Positions 8,209 through 16,432 of a stretch of DNA of 64,000 nt are shown in pieces (position 1 is the first letter of the stretch; each line of letters opens with the position of its first letter). Under the pieces are notes generated by a model. That model was not told where the DNA came from, did no database searches, and was given only the letters and a program-made list of their open reading frames with translations. The DNA is from Amycolatopsis vancoresmycina. Lineage in GTDB: Bacteria > Actinomycetota > Actinomycetes > Mycobacteriales > Pseudonocardiaceae. The stretch spans positions 248,001 through 312,000 of the forward strand of contig NZ_JNYY01000007.1 of NCBI RefSeq assembly GCF_000716785.1. Direction: 5' to 3'. The position numbers and the translations under genes are program-made.

Positions 8209-9276
8209 TCAGCCGTCCGACCCCAGCAGTTTCCGGATTTCCGCCACCGCGGCGCGCCCCGCCCGGTTCGCCCCGACCGTGCTCGCCGACGGCCCGTACC
8301 CCACCAGGTGCAGCCGCGGTTCGAGCACCACCCGCGTGCCGTCCATGCGGATCCCGCCACCCGGTTCACGCACGTGCAGCGGGGCGAGGTGGTCGATCGC
8401 CGCGCGGAAGCCGGTGGCCCACAGGATCACGTCGGCGTCGAACCGCGAGCCGTCCGCCCAGACGACACCGCCGGGCGTGATGCGCTCGAACATCGGCCGC
8501 CGCTCGAGGATCCCGGCGGCCCGCGCGGCCCGCACCTCCGGCGTCACGGCGAGATCGGTGACGCTGACAACGCTTTCGGGCGGCAGCCCGGCTCGCACCC
8601 GGTCATCGACCTTGGCGACGGCGGTGCGTCCCCAGTTCTCGCTGAAGGGCTCGTCCCGCCACACGGGCGGCCGCCGGGTGACCCAGGCGGCGGCGCGGGC
8701 CAGCGGCGCGAACTCCATGAGCAGCTGAACGGCGGACGCCCCGCCCCCGACGACGACCACCCGCAGTCCCCGGAAGGCTTCGGGCCCACCGTAGTCGGCG
8801 GTGTGCAGCTGCCGCCCGGCGAAGGTTTCCTGGCCGGGATAGCGCGGCCAGAAGGGCCGGTCCCAGGTCCCGGTGGCACTGATGACGGCCCGCGCGGCCC
8901 AGGATTCCACCGGGCTCGAGACGACCAGCCGGTCCCCCGCGCGCGTCACGGACTGGACATCGACGGGCCGCAGCACCGGAAGGTCGTAGACGCTCTCGAA
9001 GCGCGCGAAGTACTCGGAGACCACCTCGGAGGCAGGGCGCGTGACGTCGGGAGTGCCGAAGGCCATGCCGGGAAGGTCGTGAATGCCATGAACTTTCCCG
9101 AGAACGAGCGACGGCCACCGGTACTGCCAGGCACCCCCGGCCCGTTTCCCGTGATCGAGCACAACGAACCCACGCCCATTGCCAAAACCGGCCCGCCGCA
9201 GGTGATAGGCGGCCGAGAGCCCAGCCTGCCCGGCCCCGATCACCACGACTTCAGTCTCGTGATCCGCACCGCTCAT
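8209..9276 (-). CDS. Flavin-containing monooxygenase-like NAD(P)/FAD oxidoreductase
   Basis: A 355-residue flavoprotein with two Rossmann motifs: VVVIGAGQAGLSAAY at the N-terminus for FAD and VVVVGGGASAVQ mid-protein for NAD(P)H. The late FDADVILWATGFR segment is also typical of FMO/CzcO-like oxidoreductases. It probably oxidises a small organic substrate or a metal-related cofactor in the cytosol; the substrate cannot be read from sequence. The start is taken as ATG 9276. An in-frame GTG at 9297 would add seven hydrophobic residues, and neither start has a clear Shine-Dalgarno. It stands alone between two non-coding stretches. Confidence 0.85.
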   Translation of the reverse strand: MSGADHETEVVVIGAGQAGLSAAYHLRRAGFGNGRGFVVLDHGKRAGGAWQYRWPSLVLGKVHGIHDLPGMAFGTPDVTRPASEVVSEYFARFESVYDLPVLRPVDVQSVTRAGDRLVVSSPVESWAARAVISATGTWDRPFWPRYPGQETFAGRQLHTADYGGPEAFRGLRVVVVGGGASAVQLLMEFAPLARAAAWVTRRPPVWRDEPFSENWGRTAVAKVDDRVRAGLPPESVVSVTDLAVTPEVRAARAAGILERRPMFERITPGGVVWADGSRFDADVILWATGFRAAIDHLAPLHVREPGGGIRMDGTRVVLEPRLHLVGYGPSASTVGANRAGRAAVAEIRKLLGSDG

Positions 9277-9372
9277 GGAGAGTCCAACAACGACCACCCG
9301 GGCATATTTCGCGCCCTACATCACATTGCACGCTCCTCGGGCGGCTGACTGCGCCGATTCAGCGGCACCCGT

Positions 9373-9717
9373 TCACCAGCAGCCACGCGACCGGCTTCCT
9401 CCGGTCAGCCGGGTTCACACCACTCGAGCCACCCGCCCGGCTCCCCCACCTCAGCCCTGCCCGCACCACCGAGCCACCCGCCAGACAACCGACTGCCTCG
9501 GCCTCGCCCGGCCCGCACCACCCGCTACCTAAACCACCGCCCTCCAGCCAACCCGGGCCCGCATCACCGAGCCACCCGCCACGCAACCGGCTGCCCCGGC
9601 CTAGCCCAGCCCGCACCACCAGGCCACCCGCCACCCAACCGGCGCCCTCCGGCCCACCCGAGCCCGCACCAGCAGGCCCCCGCCACGCAACCGGCTCCCG
9701 CCCACCCCAGCGTCAGC
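9373..9717. repeat. Degenerate tandem repeat tract, ~50-bp unit
   Basis: Six to seven diverged units of about 45-53 bp. Each contains a version of GAGCCACCCGCCACGCAACC followed by GGCTGCC and ending in CCCGCACCACC. The best-conserved units begin near 9470, 9568 and 9620. No gene is supported in the 510 bp between the neighbouring genes. The codon-like openness of several frames is a by-product of composition. Confidence 0.65.
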
Positions 9718-9786
9718 CATGCCAAACCTGGAAAGGAACCAACGCTCCCGTCCTCAGCGAGGCGCGGCCCACCAGGCCCGTTCCCC

Positions 9787-11079
9787 TCACACGGCAACCT
9801 GGTTCCGCCCCGCCTCCTTGGCCCGGTACAGCGCAGCATCAGCCGTGCGGAGAACATCGTCGAGAGTCGGGCCGGCGTCGGGATGGCGGGCCACCCCGAT
9901 CGAAACCGACAAACCGCTCACCCGGACCGTGCCCGAGCCCGTCGAGATCACCACGTTCAGCTCGCCCACCGCCACCCGCACCCGTTCCGCGATGGCCAGC
10001 ACGTCCGCGTGGCCGATGCCCGGCAGCAGCACGACGAACTCCTCGCCGCCGAACCGGCCGACGGTGTCGCCCTGGCGCACCGCCCCGGAGATCGCCACCG
10101 CGACGGCGGCCAGAACGTCGTCGCCGGTCAGGTGGCCGTACGTGTCGTTAATGCGCTTGAAATGGTCCAGGTCGATCATCAGCACGGCGAAGTCGCCGGC
10201 CGCACCGCGGCGCTGGGCGCGGGCGTGCTCGCGGACCGCGGATTCGTGCCAGCCCGCGGTGTTCAGCAGCCCCGTTTTCTCGTCGGTGACCGCGGCGACC
10301 TGCAGCTGCTGCTTCAGCAACAGGTACCGGTGCAACAGCAGCAACGGCGCGACAACGAACACCACCAGCACCGGCTGCTCGACCAGCGCCAGCACAGCAA
10401 GCCCGCCGAGGCAGAGGGTCGCCAGCTCGAAAGCGTTGTCTTCCCAGGTGCCGATCAGGTCCGCCGCCGAGCGCTGGCTCGTGTACAGGTAGATCCCGGC
10501 CGCGACGACGCCGACGTTCACCAGCTCGAACACCGCGGCCGCCAGGCACAATGCGAACAACCCGCGCGGCGTCTGCAGCGGCGTCCCGTGCAGCCCCAAG
10601 ACCGCGAGAACGGAGGAAGCAGCGAAGCAGGAGAGCATCGCCCACGCCGTGCTGGCGACGAAGCGGTGCGCGGGCCGCGTACGCACCTGTCGCCACACTC
10701 GCACCCACAGGTGCGTGTAGAGCACGACGGCCAGCAGCGCGACCCAAGCCGGCGGGAGCAGGACGACGCCGGCCAGGTACCAGACGGACGTCACGTTGAT
10801 GTGCGTCTGCCCGCTCATCCACCGGCGCAACCGTTCGATGCGGCGCGACATCTCGGCCTGCGCCACCCCCAACGCGACCAGCACGGCGAACCACACCGGA
10901 CGCACCGGCCCACCGAACCCGCTGACCAGCGCGGTCACCGTCGCGACGACGGCCAGCAGTTCACAACCGAGCGCATAGGCGATCCAGCGGGCCTTGGCGC
11001 CGCCCCACATCGCCCATCGCGCAGGCCAGCCCGGCCAGGAGGAAACCGCTTCCCGGCGCACGGCGGCCAGCGCTCTCAA
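9787..11079 (-). CDS. Membrane-bound GGDEF diguanylate cyclase
   Basis: A 430-residue protein. Roughly residues 30-260 form seven or eight membrane segments with no recognised sensor motif. A GGDEF domain follows at about 265-430. The active-site signature is GGEEF at 344-348, in GRFGGEEFVVLLP. An RQGD inhibitory I-site sits exactly five residues before it. NTGLLN-like (TGLLNTAGW) and DLDHFKRINDTYGH motifs are present, so it should make cyclic di-GMP and be product-inhibited. The apparent start is TTG 11079, overlapping the stop of an 11-codon upstream ORF (TTGA). A GTG six codons downstream is an alternative start. Confidence 0.88.
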   Translation of the reverse strand: MRALAAVRREAVSSWPGWPARWAMWGGAKARWIAYALGCELLAVVATVTALVSGFGGPVRPVWFAVLVALGVAQAEMSRRIERLRRWMSGQTHINVTSVWYLAGVVLLPPAWVALLAVVLYTHLWVRVWRQVRTRPAHRFVASTAWAMLSCFAASSVLAVLGLHGTPLQTPRGLFALCLAAAVFELVNVGVVAAGIYLYTSQRSAADLIGTWEDNAFELATLCLGGLAVLALVEQPVLVVFVVAPLLLLHRYLLLKQQLQVAAVTDEKTGLLNTAGWHESAVREHARAQRRGAAGDFAVLMIDLDHFKRINDTYGHLTGDDVLAAVAVAISGAVRQGDTVGRFGGEEFVVLLPGIGHADVLAIAERVRVAVGELNVVISTGSGTVRVSGLSVSIGVARHPDAGPTLDDVLRTADAALYRAKEAGRNQVAV

Positions 11080-11111
11080 GAGCCGAGGTCACAGACGTGA
11101 CGAACCGGCAT
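11076..11111 (-). CDS. Possible 11-codon upstream ORF coupled to the diguanylate cyclase gene
   Basis: ATG at 11111 reads MPVRHVCDLGS and stops with a TGA that overlaps the TTG start of the cyclase. AAGGGG lies upstream. It is too short to recognise and could simply reflect chance. The exact stop/start overlap suggests translational coupling. Confidence 0.3.
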   Translation of the reverse strand: MPVRHVCDLGS

Positions 11112-11403
11112 CGTGACGTACCCCTTGCGCGAAGTTCGGCCGACAGGTTGCCCAGGGTAGCCGTTCCGGCGAGCGGCGTCGCCAGTCCGGGGGAATTGCC
11201 GGCAACGCGCCTGCCCGAAAACCCGCGCAGAGTAAATCAGCCCAGCTCGGCCGGCTTGCGCAGAGCGAGAGCGGTCGAGCTCGTCGCGCCGGGCCACCCC
11301 CGCGCTAGACCAACCCGACCCGCCGCCCCCGGCCAGCTCACCCGCGCAAAGCGCCAACCACCACCCAGCGCGAGACCAACCAGGACCGTCGACTCAGGTC
11401 AGA
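11080..11403. other. Intergenic region without an evident gene
   Basis: A 324-bp gap upstream of the diguanylate cyclase. Apart from the 11-codon upstream ORF and a TACCCT box on the minus strand about 50 bases before that ORF, nothing convincing was seen. Confidence 0.5.
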
Positions 11404-12312
11404 TCACTTCCGCAGCGCGCGCACGATCGCGACCAGACCGACCACCGCGGCAATGCCGATCAGCACCGGCACCACCCGCTTGAGCACGGACTGCCCCGCG
11501 TAGTCGAGCAGGTCGATCGCCTCGGTCTCCGGGGGTGCCGGGACGCTGTGCAGCGCCGGGCGGTCCGCCGGCTTGGCCTTCGGCTCCGTGTTGATCTCCG
11601 CCGTGGTCGGCGCCGGCTTCACCGCCGGCTGGGGCTTGGCCACCGGCTCGGCCGCCTGCCCCGGGGCATCCGGCACCGGCTTCACCGCCGGTTCGGCCGC
11701 CGGCTGGGCCTGTGCCGCCGGAGCGGTCGCCGCCTCCTGCCCGGCCTGGGACTTCCCGGCGGCCACCGGCGAGGCCTGCGCCGCCGAAGCCTTCCCAGCC
11801 GCCGCCTGCGCGGTCGATTCCTGCGCCGCCGGAGCCCTCCCGGCCGTCCCCTGCTCCGCCGCGTTCTCCGCCGGGGCCAGTTTGCCCGACAGGCAGCCCG
11901 CGAACGTGTCCAGGATCTTGCCGCCCACCTCGCTGATCAGCCCACGGCCGAACTGGGCCGGCTTGCCCGTGATCGCCAGGTCCGTGGCCACCGCTCCGTG
12001 GGTTCCGCCGTCCGTCTCCGTCAGCGTCAACGTCACCGTGGCCGCCGCCGTGCCTGCTCCGCGGGAATCTTTGCCCGAGGCCTTGATCGTCACCTTGCGG
12101 GCGGCGTCGTCCTTCTCCAGGAACTCGCCGTTGCCCTTGTACAGCAGGGAAATCGGCCCCAGCTTGACCTTCACCGTCCCGCTGAACTTGTCGCCCTCCA
12201 CCTTGGTGAGCGTCGCGCCGGGCATGCAGGGGGCGACGCGCTCCGGGTCGACGACCGCCTGCCAGACCTCGCCGATCGGTGCCGGGACGGTGAACTCGTG
12301 GTCGAGCCGCAC
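11404..12312 (-). CDS. CoxG-like SRPBCC protein with Ala/Pro-rich linker and C-terminal membrane anchor
   Basis: A 302-residue protein. Residues 1-145 are a CoxG/SRPBCC domain (FTVPAPIGEVWQAVVDPERV, PCMPGATL, VKVKLGPISLLYKG). It is followed by about 115 residues of low-complexity Ala/Pro/Gln/Lys and a single membrane helix near the C-terminus (VVPVLIGIAAVVGLVAIV) with a positively charged tail. CoxG in Afipia/Oligotropha recruits CO dehydrogenase to the membrane. This protein could similarly tether the CoxSLM-like enzyme encoded just upstream on the same strand. GTG 12312 has a strong GGAGG. The 100-bp gap to the CoxM-like gene suggests the same operon. Confidence 0.85.
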   Translation of the reverse strand: MRLDHEFTVPAPIGEVWQAVVDPERVAPCMPGATLTKVEGDKFSGTVKVKLGPISLLYKGNGEFLEKDDAARKVTIKASGKDSRGAGTAAATVTLTLTETDGGTHGAVATDLAITGKPAQFGRGLISEVGGKILDTFAGCLSGKLAPAENAAEQGTAGRAPAAQESTAQAAAGKASAAQASPVAAGKSQAGQEAATAPAAQAQPAAEPAVKPVPDAPGQAAEPVAKPQPAVKPAPTTAEINTEPKAKPADRPALHSVPAPPETEAIDLLDYAGQSVLKRVVPVLIGIAAVVGLVAIVRALRK

Positions 12313-12411
12313 GGGCCGACCTCCTCTCTGCCGAACCTGGGTGTCCGCACCCCACCCTAGCCGTCCCGGGGCCGCGGCCCGGCGGACGAGCCGCGGCCCC
12401 GGGAACGTGCG

Positions 12412-13266
12412 TCAGGCGCCGGCCGCCGCCGCGATCGCGCGGCCGGTCAGCACCTCGGCCAGGTGACGGCGGTATTCGACGTCGGCGTTGCCGTCGACCG
12501 GCGGATTCGTGCCCTCCGCCGCGTGCGAAGCCGCCGCGCGGATCGAGTCCGCCGAAGCCTGGACGCCGACCAGGGCCGCTTCGACACCCGAGGCCCGGAC
12601 CGGGGTCGAACCCATGTTCGTCAGCGCGACGCGGGCTTCCTCGATGACCCCGCCCTCGGTACGGACGGTGACCGCGACCGCGACCATCGACCACGCCTGG
12701 GCGACCCGGTTGAACTTCTCGTAGTGCGCCCGCCACCCCGTGTGCTTGGGCACGCGGACCTCGACCAGCAGCTCGTCCGGCGCCAGCGCCGTGGTGAACA
12801 GGTCGCGGAAGAACTCCGCGGCCGGCACCGTGCGCCGGCCCGACGGCCCGGCCAGCACCAGCAACGCGTCCAGCGCGAGGACCGGCGCGAGCAGGTCCCC
12901 GGCCGGGTCCGCGTGCGCGATCGCGCCGCCCAAGGTGCCGCGGTGGCGGATCTGCGGGTCGGCCACCGTGTCCGTCGCCTCTTTGAGCAACGCCGCGTGC
13001 GAAGCCACCAAGGCGTCCCGCTGGACGTCGTAGTGCGTCGTCATCGAGCCGATCACCAGCTCGTCGCCCTCCTCGCGGACACCGCGCAGTTCGGCGACGC
13101 GCCCGAGGTCGACCAGCGTGGTCGGCGCCGCGAGGCGCATCCGCAGCACCGGCAGCAGGCTCTGCCCGCCGGCCAGCACCTTGGCGTCCTCGCCCGCCGC
13201 GGCCAGCGCCTGCACCGCTTCGTCCACTGTGGACGGGCGGACGTAGTCGAAGGGAGCCGGGATCAC
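12412..13266 (-). CDS. CoxM-like FAD-binding subunit of a molybdenum hydroxylase
   Basis: A 284-residue FAD subunit of the xanthine dehydrogenase/CO dehydrogenase family. The two flavin-binding motifs are visible: AGGQSLLPVLRMRL near residue 32 and TLGGAIAHADPAGDLL near residue 110. A C-terminal CODH-flavoprotein domain follows. It passes electrons from the 2Fe-2S subunit to an external acceptor. The GTG start overlaps the stop of the large-subunit gene by four bases, so the two should be produced together. It carries a GTCCACTGTGGAC copy (13222-13234) in the STVDEAV segment. Confidence 0.92.
   Translation of the reverse strand: MIPAPFDYVRPSTVDEAVQALAAAGEDAKVLAGGQSLLPVLRMRLAAPTTLVDLGRVAELRGVREEGDELVIGSMTTHYDVQRDALVASHAALLKEATDTVADPQIRHRGTLGGAIAHADPAGDLLAPVLALDALLVLAGPSGRRTVPAAEFFRDLFTTALAPDELLVEVRVPKHTGWRAHYEKFNRVAQAWSMVAVAVTVRTEGGVIEEARVALTNMGSTPVRASGVEAALVGVQASADSIRAAASHAAEGTNPPVDGNADVEYRRHLAEVLTGRAIAAAAGA
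13222..13234. repeat. 13-bp palindrome GTCCACTGTGGAC, copy 2 (inside the CoxM-like gene)
   Basis: Perfect inverted repeat with one central base. Read on the minus strand it encodes STVD with the rare Thr codon ACA. It is identical to copies at 3865 and 26913. Confidence 0.6.
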
Positions 13267-15704
13267 TGCGCACCTCCGGTGGCGTCGATGGAGCCCAGCC
13301 CGCCGCCGGCCTCGGCACGGCCGGGGCCGCCCGCGTCGGTCGTGCCGTGCTGGATGGCGTGCCAGACCCGCATCGGGGTCAGCGGCATCTCGATGTCGTT
13401 CACGCCGAACGGCCGCACGGCGTCGATCACCGCGTTGACCACCGCCGGGGTGGACGCGATGGTGCCCGCCTCGCCGACGCCCTTGGCGCCGAGCGGGTTC
13501 GTCGTCGACGGCGTTTCCGTGCGGTCGGTGGTGAACGACGGCAGGTCGGCCGCCGACGGCAGCAGGTAGTCGGCGAACGTGCCGGTGGTGAGCGTGCCGC
13601 TCTCGTCGTGTTCGGTGCCCTCGAACAGCGCCTGCGCGATGCCCTGCGCGAGCCCGCCGTGCACCTGGCCTTCGACGATCAGCGGGTTCACCGCGACGCC
13701 GACGTCGTCGACGCAGACGTACGAGCGCAGCTTGACCCGGCCCGTCTCGGTGTCCACTTCGGCGGCGCACAGGTGCGTGCCGTGCGGGAACGAGAAGTTC
13801 TCCGGGTCGAACGTCGCGTCCGAGTCGAGCGACGGCTCGATCCCGTCGGGCAGGTTGTGCGCGAAGAACGTCGCGAGCGCGACGTCGCCCATCGTCGTGG
13901 ACGTGTCGGTGCCCTTCACGGTGAACTTGCCGCCGGCGAACTCGAGGTCGTCCTCGGCGCATTCGAGCAGGTGCGCCGCGATCGGCTTGGCCTTCGCGAC
14001 CACCTTCTCCGCCGCCTTGACGATGGCGATCCCGCCGACCACCAGGGACCGCGAGCCGTAGGTGTCCAGGCCCTTGTGCGACGACTGCGTGTCGCCGTGC
14101 AGAATTTCGACGTCCTCGAACGCGACACCGAGTTGGTCGGCGACGATCTGGCTCCACGCCGTCTCGTGGCCCTGGCCGTGCGCGGACGCGCCGGTCGTGA
14201 CCTCGACCTTGCCGGTGGGCAGCATCCGGATCGACGCGTACTCCCAGCCGCCGGCGCCGTAGGCCAGCGACCCGAGCACCCGCGACGGCGCGAGGCCGCA
14301 CATCTCGGTGAACGTCGAGATGCCGATGCCGAGCTGCACCTTGTCCTTCGACGCGCGGCGCTTCTCCTGCTCGGCGCGCAGGCCGTCGTAGTCGAAGAGC
14401 TGCTTGGCCTTCTCGGTGGCGGCCTCGTAGTTGCCGGAGTCGTAGGTCAGCCCGCACACCGTGGTGAACGGGAACTCCTCGTGCTTGATCCAGTTCTTCT
14501 CGCGCAGCTCCATCGGATCCATGCCGAGCTCGACGGCGAGCTCGTCCATGATCCGTTCGATCGCGAACGTCGCTTCCGGGCGGCCCGCGCCGCGGTAGGC
14601 GTCGGTCAGCGTCGTCGTCGTGTACACGTTGGTGCACGCGAAGTGGTACGCCGGGATCTTGTAGATCGCGTTGAACATGAACGCGCCGAGGATCGGCACG
14701 CCCGGCCCGACCAGGCCGTTGTACGCGCCGAGGTTGGCGAGCAGCTCGACCTTGAGGCCGGTGACCTGGCCGTCGCGGGTCGCCGAGATGGTGATGTCCT
14801 GGATCTGGTCCCGGCCGTGGTGCGCGGCGAGCATCGTCTCCGACCGCGTCTCGTTCCACTTGACCGGCTTGCCGAGCTTCTGCGCGATCAGCAGCGCCAG
14901 CATTTCTTCCGGCAGGACGCCGATCTTGCCGCCGAAGCCGCCGCCGACGTCCGGGGCGATCACGCGCAGCTTGTGCTCGGGGATGCCGAGCGTCAGCGCC
15001 GACATCACGCGCAGGATGTGCGGGACCTGGGTGGCCGCCCACATGGTGATCTGCGCGCCGGTCGGGTCGACGACGCAGGCGCGCGGCTCCATGAAGGCCG
15101 GGACCAGGCGCTGCTGGCGGAAGCGGCGCTTGAGCACGACCTCCGACGAGCTGATCGCGTCTTCGACGTTGCCGCCGGTGCCGGCCTCGCCGGAGTCGAA
15201 CTTCCAGACCGCGTTCGTGTTGGTGCCGAGGTCCTCGTGCACCAGCGGGGCGCCCTCGGCGATGGCGGCTTCCATGTCGAGGATGACCGGCAGCTCGTCG
15301 TACTCGACGTCGATCTCCTCGAGCGCGTCGTGCGCTTCGGCGGACGAGCGCGCGACGACGACCGCGACGCCTTCACCGGCGAAGTTGACCGTGCCGGCGG
15401 CGAGCACCGGGCGGCGCGGCGCCTTCATGTCCGGCGTGATCGGCCACGCGCAGGGCATGCCGACCGCGCCGTCCGGGTCGAGGTCCTGCGCGGTGTAGAC
15501 GGCGATGACCCCGGGCGCGCTCTTCGCCGCCGCCGTGTCGATCGAGACGATCTTGGCGTGCGCGAACGGGCTGCGCAGCACGGCCAGGTGCAGCAGGCCG
15601 GGGAGCGCGATGTTGTCGGTCCAGCGGGTGCGGCCGGTGATCAGCCGCTCGTCCTCCTTGCGGCGGCGGGACTTGCCGACCTCCGGTTCGATCGTGGCGG
15701 TCAT
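13263..15704 (-). CDS. Molybdopterin-binding large subunit, form II CoxL-like hydroxylase
   Basis: An 813-residue catalytic subunit of a xanthine dehydrogenase-family molybdenum hydroxylase. VGGGFGGK and the Mo-site Glu in GVGEAG (about residue 745) are intact. The active-site loop reads AYRGAGR (369-375), the form II signature. Genuine aerobic CO dehydrogenases of form I have AYxCSFR, so high-affinity CO oxidation is unlikely and the natural substrate is unknown. The ATG start overlaps the stop of the 2Fe-2S subunit (TGATG), and the 3' end overlaps the FAD-subunit GTG. The S-L-M gene order differs from the M-S-L order of classical form I cox operons. Confidence 0.93.
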   Translation of the reverse strand: MTATIEPEVGKSRRRKEDERLITGRTRWTDNIALPGLLHLAVLRSPFAHAKIVSIDTAAAKSAPGVIAVYTAQDLDPDGAVGMPCAWPITPDMKAPRRPVLAAGTVNFAGEGVAVVVARSSAEAHDALEEIDVEYDELPVILDMEAAIAEGAPLVHEDLGTNTNAVWKFDSGEAGTGGNVEDAISSSEVVLKRRFRQQRLVPAFMEPRACVVDPTGAQITMWAATQVPHILRVMSALTLGIPEHKLRVIAPDVGGGFGGKIGVLPEEMLALLIAQKLGKPVKWNETRSETMLAAHHGRDQIQDITISATRDGQVTGLKVELLANLGAYNGLVGPGVPILGAFMFNAIYKIPAYHFACTNVYTTTTLTDAYRGAGRPEATFAIERIMDELAVELGMDPMELREKNWIKHEEFPFTTVCGLTYDSGNYEAATEKAKQLFDYDGLRAEQEKRRASKDKVQLGIGISTFTEMCGLAPSRVLGSLAYGAGGWEYASIRMLPTGKVEVTTGASAHGQGHETAWSQIVADQLGVAFEDVEILHGDTQSSHKGLDTYGSRSLVVGGIAIVKAAEKVVAKAKPIAAHLLECAEDDLEFAGGKFTVKGTDTSTTMGDVALATFFAHNLPDGIEPSLDSDATFDPENFSFPHGTHLCAAEVDTETGRVKLRSYVCVDDVGVAVNPLIVEGQVHGGLAQGIAQALFEGTEHDESGTLTTGTFADYLLPSAADLPSFTTDRTETPSTTNPLGAKGVGEAGTIASTPAVVNAVIDAVRPFGVNDIEMPLTPMRVWHAIQHGTTDAGGPGRAEAGGGLGSIDATGGAQ

Positions 15705-16228
15705 CAGTCACCACCCACGCCGACGTGCTTGTTCTCGGCGATCCGCTCGGCTTCGGGGCCGGCGCCGGGACTCATGTTCTGCGCGGCGTCGCGGACCGCG
15801 CGGACGATGTTCTGGTAGCCGGTGCAGCGGCAGAGGTTGCCTTCGAGCCCTTCGCGGACGGCCTGTTCGTCCGGGTCGGGGTTGTCGGCCAGCAGGTCGA
15901 TCGACTGCATGATCATCCCCGGCGTGCAGAACCCGCACTGCAGGGCGTGGTTGTCGTGGAAGGCCTGCTGCACCGGGTGCAGCTTGCCGTCGCGGGCGAG
16001 ACCTTCGATGGTGGTGACTTCGCAGCCGTCGGCCTGCACGGCCAGGACGGAGCAGGATTTCACGCTGTGCCCGTCCAGGTGGACGGTGCAGGCGCCGCAG
16101 TTGCTGGTGTCGCAGCCGACGACGGTGCCGACCTTCCCGAGTTTTTCCCGTAGGTGGTGCACGAGGAGCGTGCGAGGTTCGACTTCGTCGGTGTACTTGG
16201 TCCCGTCGACGGTGACGGTGATGCGCAT
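15704..16228 (-). CDS. CoxS-like 2Fe-2S subunit of the molybdenum hydroxylase
   Basis: A 174-residue small subunit. The N-terminal plant-type 2Fe-2S motif is in GCDTSNCGACTVHLDG with a fourth Cys in SVKSC. The C-terminal helical 2Fe-2S motif is CGFC...CRCTGY. The start is placed at ATG 16228 (MRITVTVDG) because GGAGG lies five bases upstream. A longer in-frame reading would place 18 non-family residues before it. It is the first gene of the S-L-M-G operon. Electrons flow from the molybdenum centre through these clusters to the FAD subunit. Confidence 0.92.
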   Translation of the reverse strand: MRITVTVDGTKYTDEVEPRTLLVHHLREKLGKVGTVVGCDTSNCGACTVHLDGHSVKSCSVLAVQADGCEVTTIEGLARDGKLHPVQQAFHDNHALQCGFCTPGMIMQSIDLLADNPDPDEQAVREGLEGNLCRCTGYQNIVRAVRDAAQNMSPGAGPEAERIAENKHVGVGGD

Positions 16229-16376
16229 CAGGCCTCCAAAAGCCGGTTCGGGAACGGCCTGCCCGACCGTGATCGGGCTCACAAACCCCGAGCGTGCTAC
16301 GCGCCCCTCGCGCCGACAAGTCCTGATGTCACACGTTCAACTACCTGTTCCGCAGACACGCCGGAAAGCGGGCCGC

Positions 16377-16396
16377 AACTCCGTATGTGCGGAGTT
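16377..16396. promoter_or_regulatory. Inverted repeat upstream of the 2Fe-2S subunit gene
   Basis: AACTCCG-TATGTG-CGGAGTT, 7-bp perfect arms, about 150 bp upstream of the CoxS-like start and 37 bp after the xdhC stop. It could be an operator or a weak terminator; no U-tract follows. Confidence 0.35.
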
Positions 16397-16432
16397 CCGG
16401 ATGGGTGAACTTTTATCGGCCGGTCGGCGTAC

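Noticed and set aside
7940..8728. 262-codon plus-strand ORF upstream of and opposite the flavin monooxygenase-like gene
   Set aside because: Ser/Arg/Pro-rich antisense frame; the minus-strand gene has clear flavoprotein motifs.
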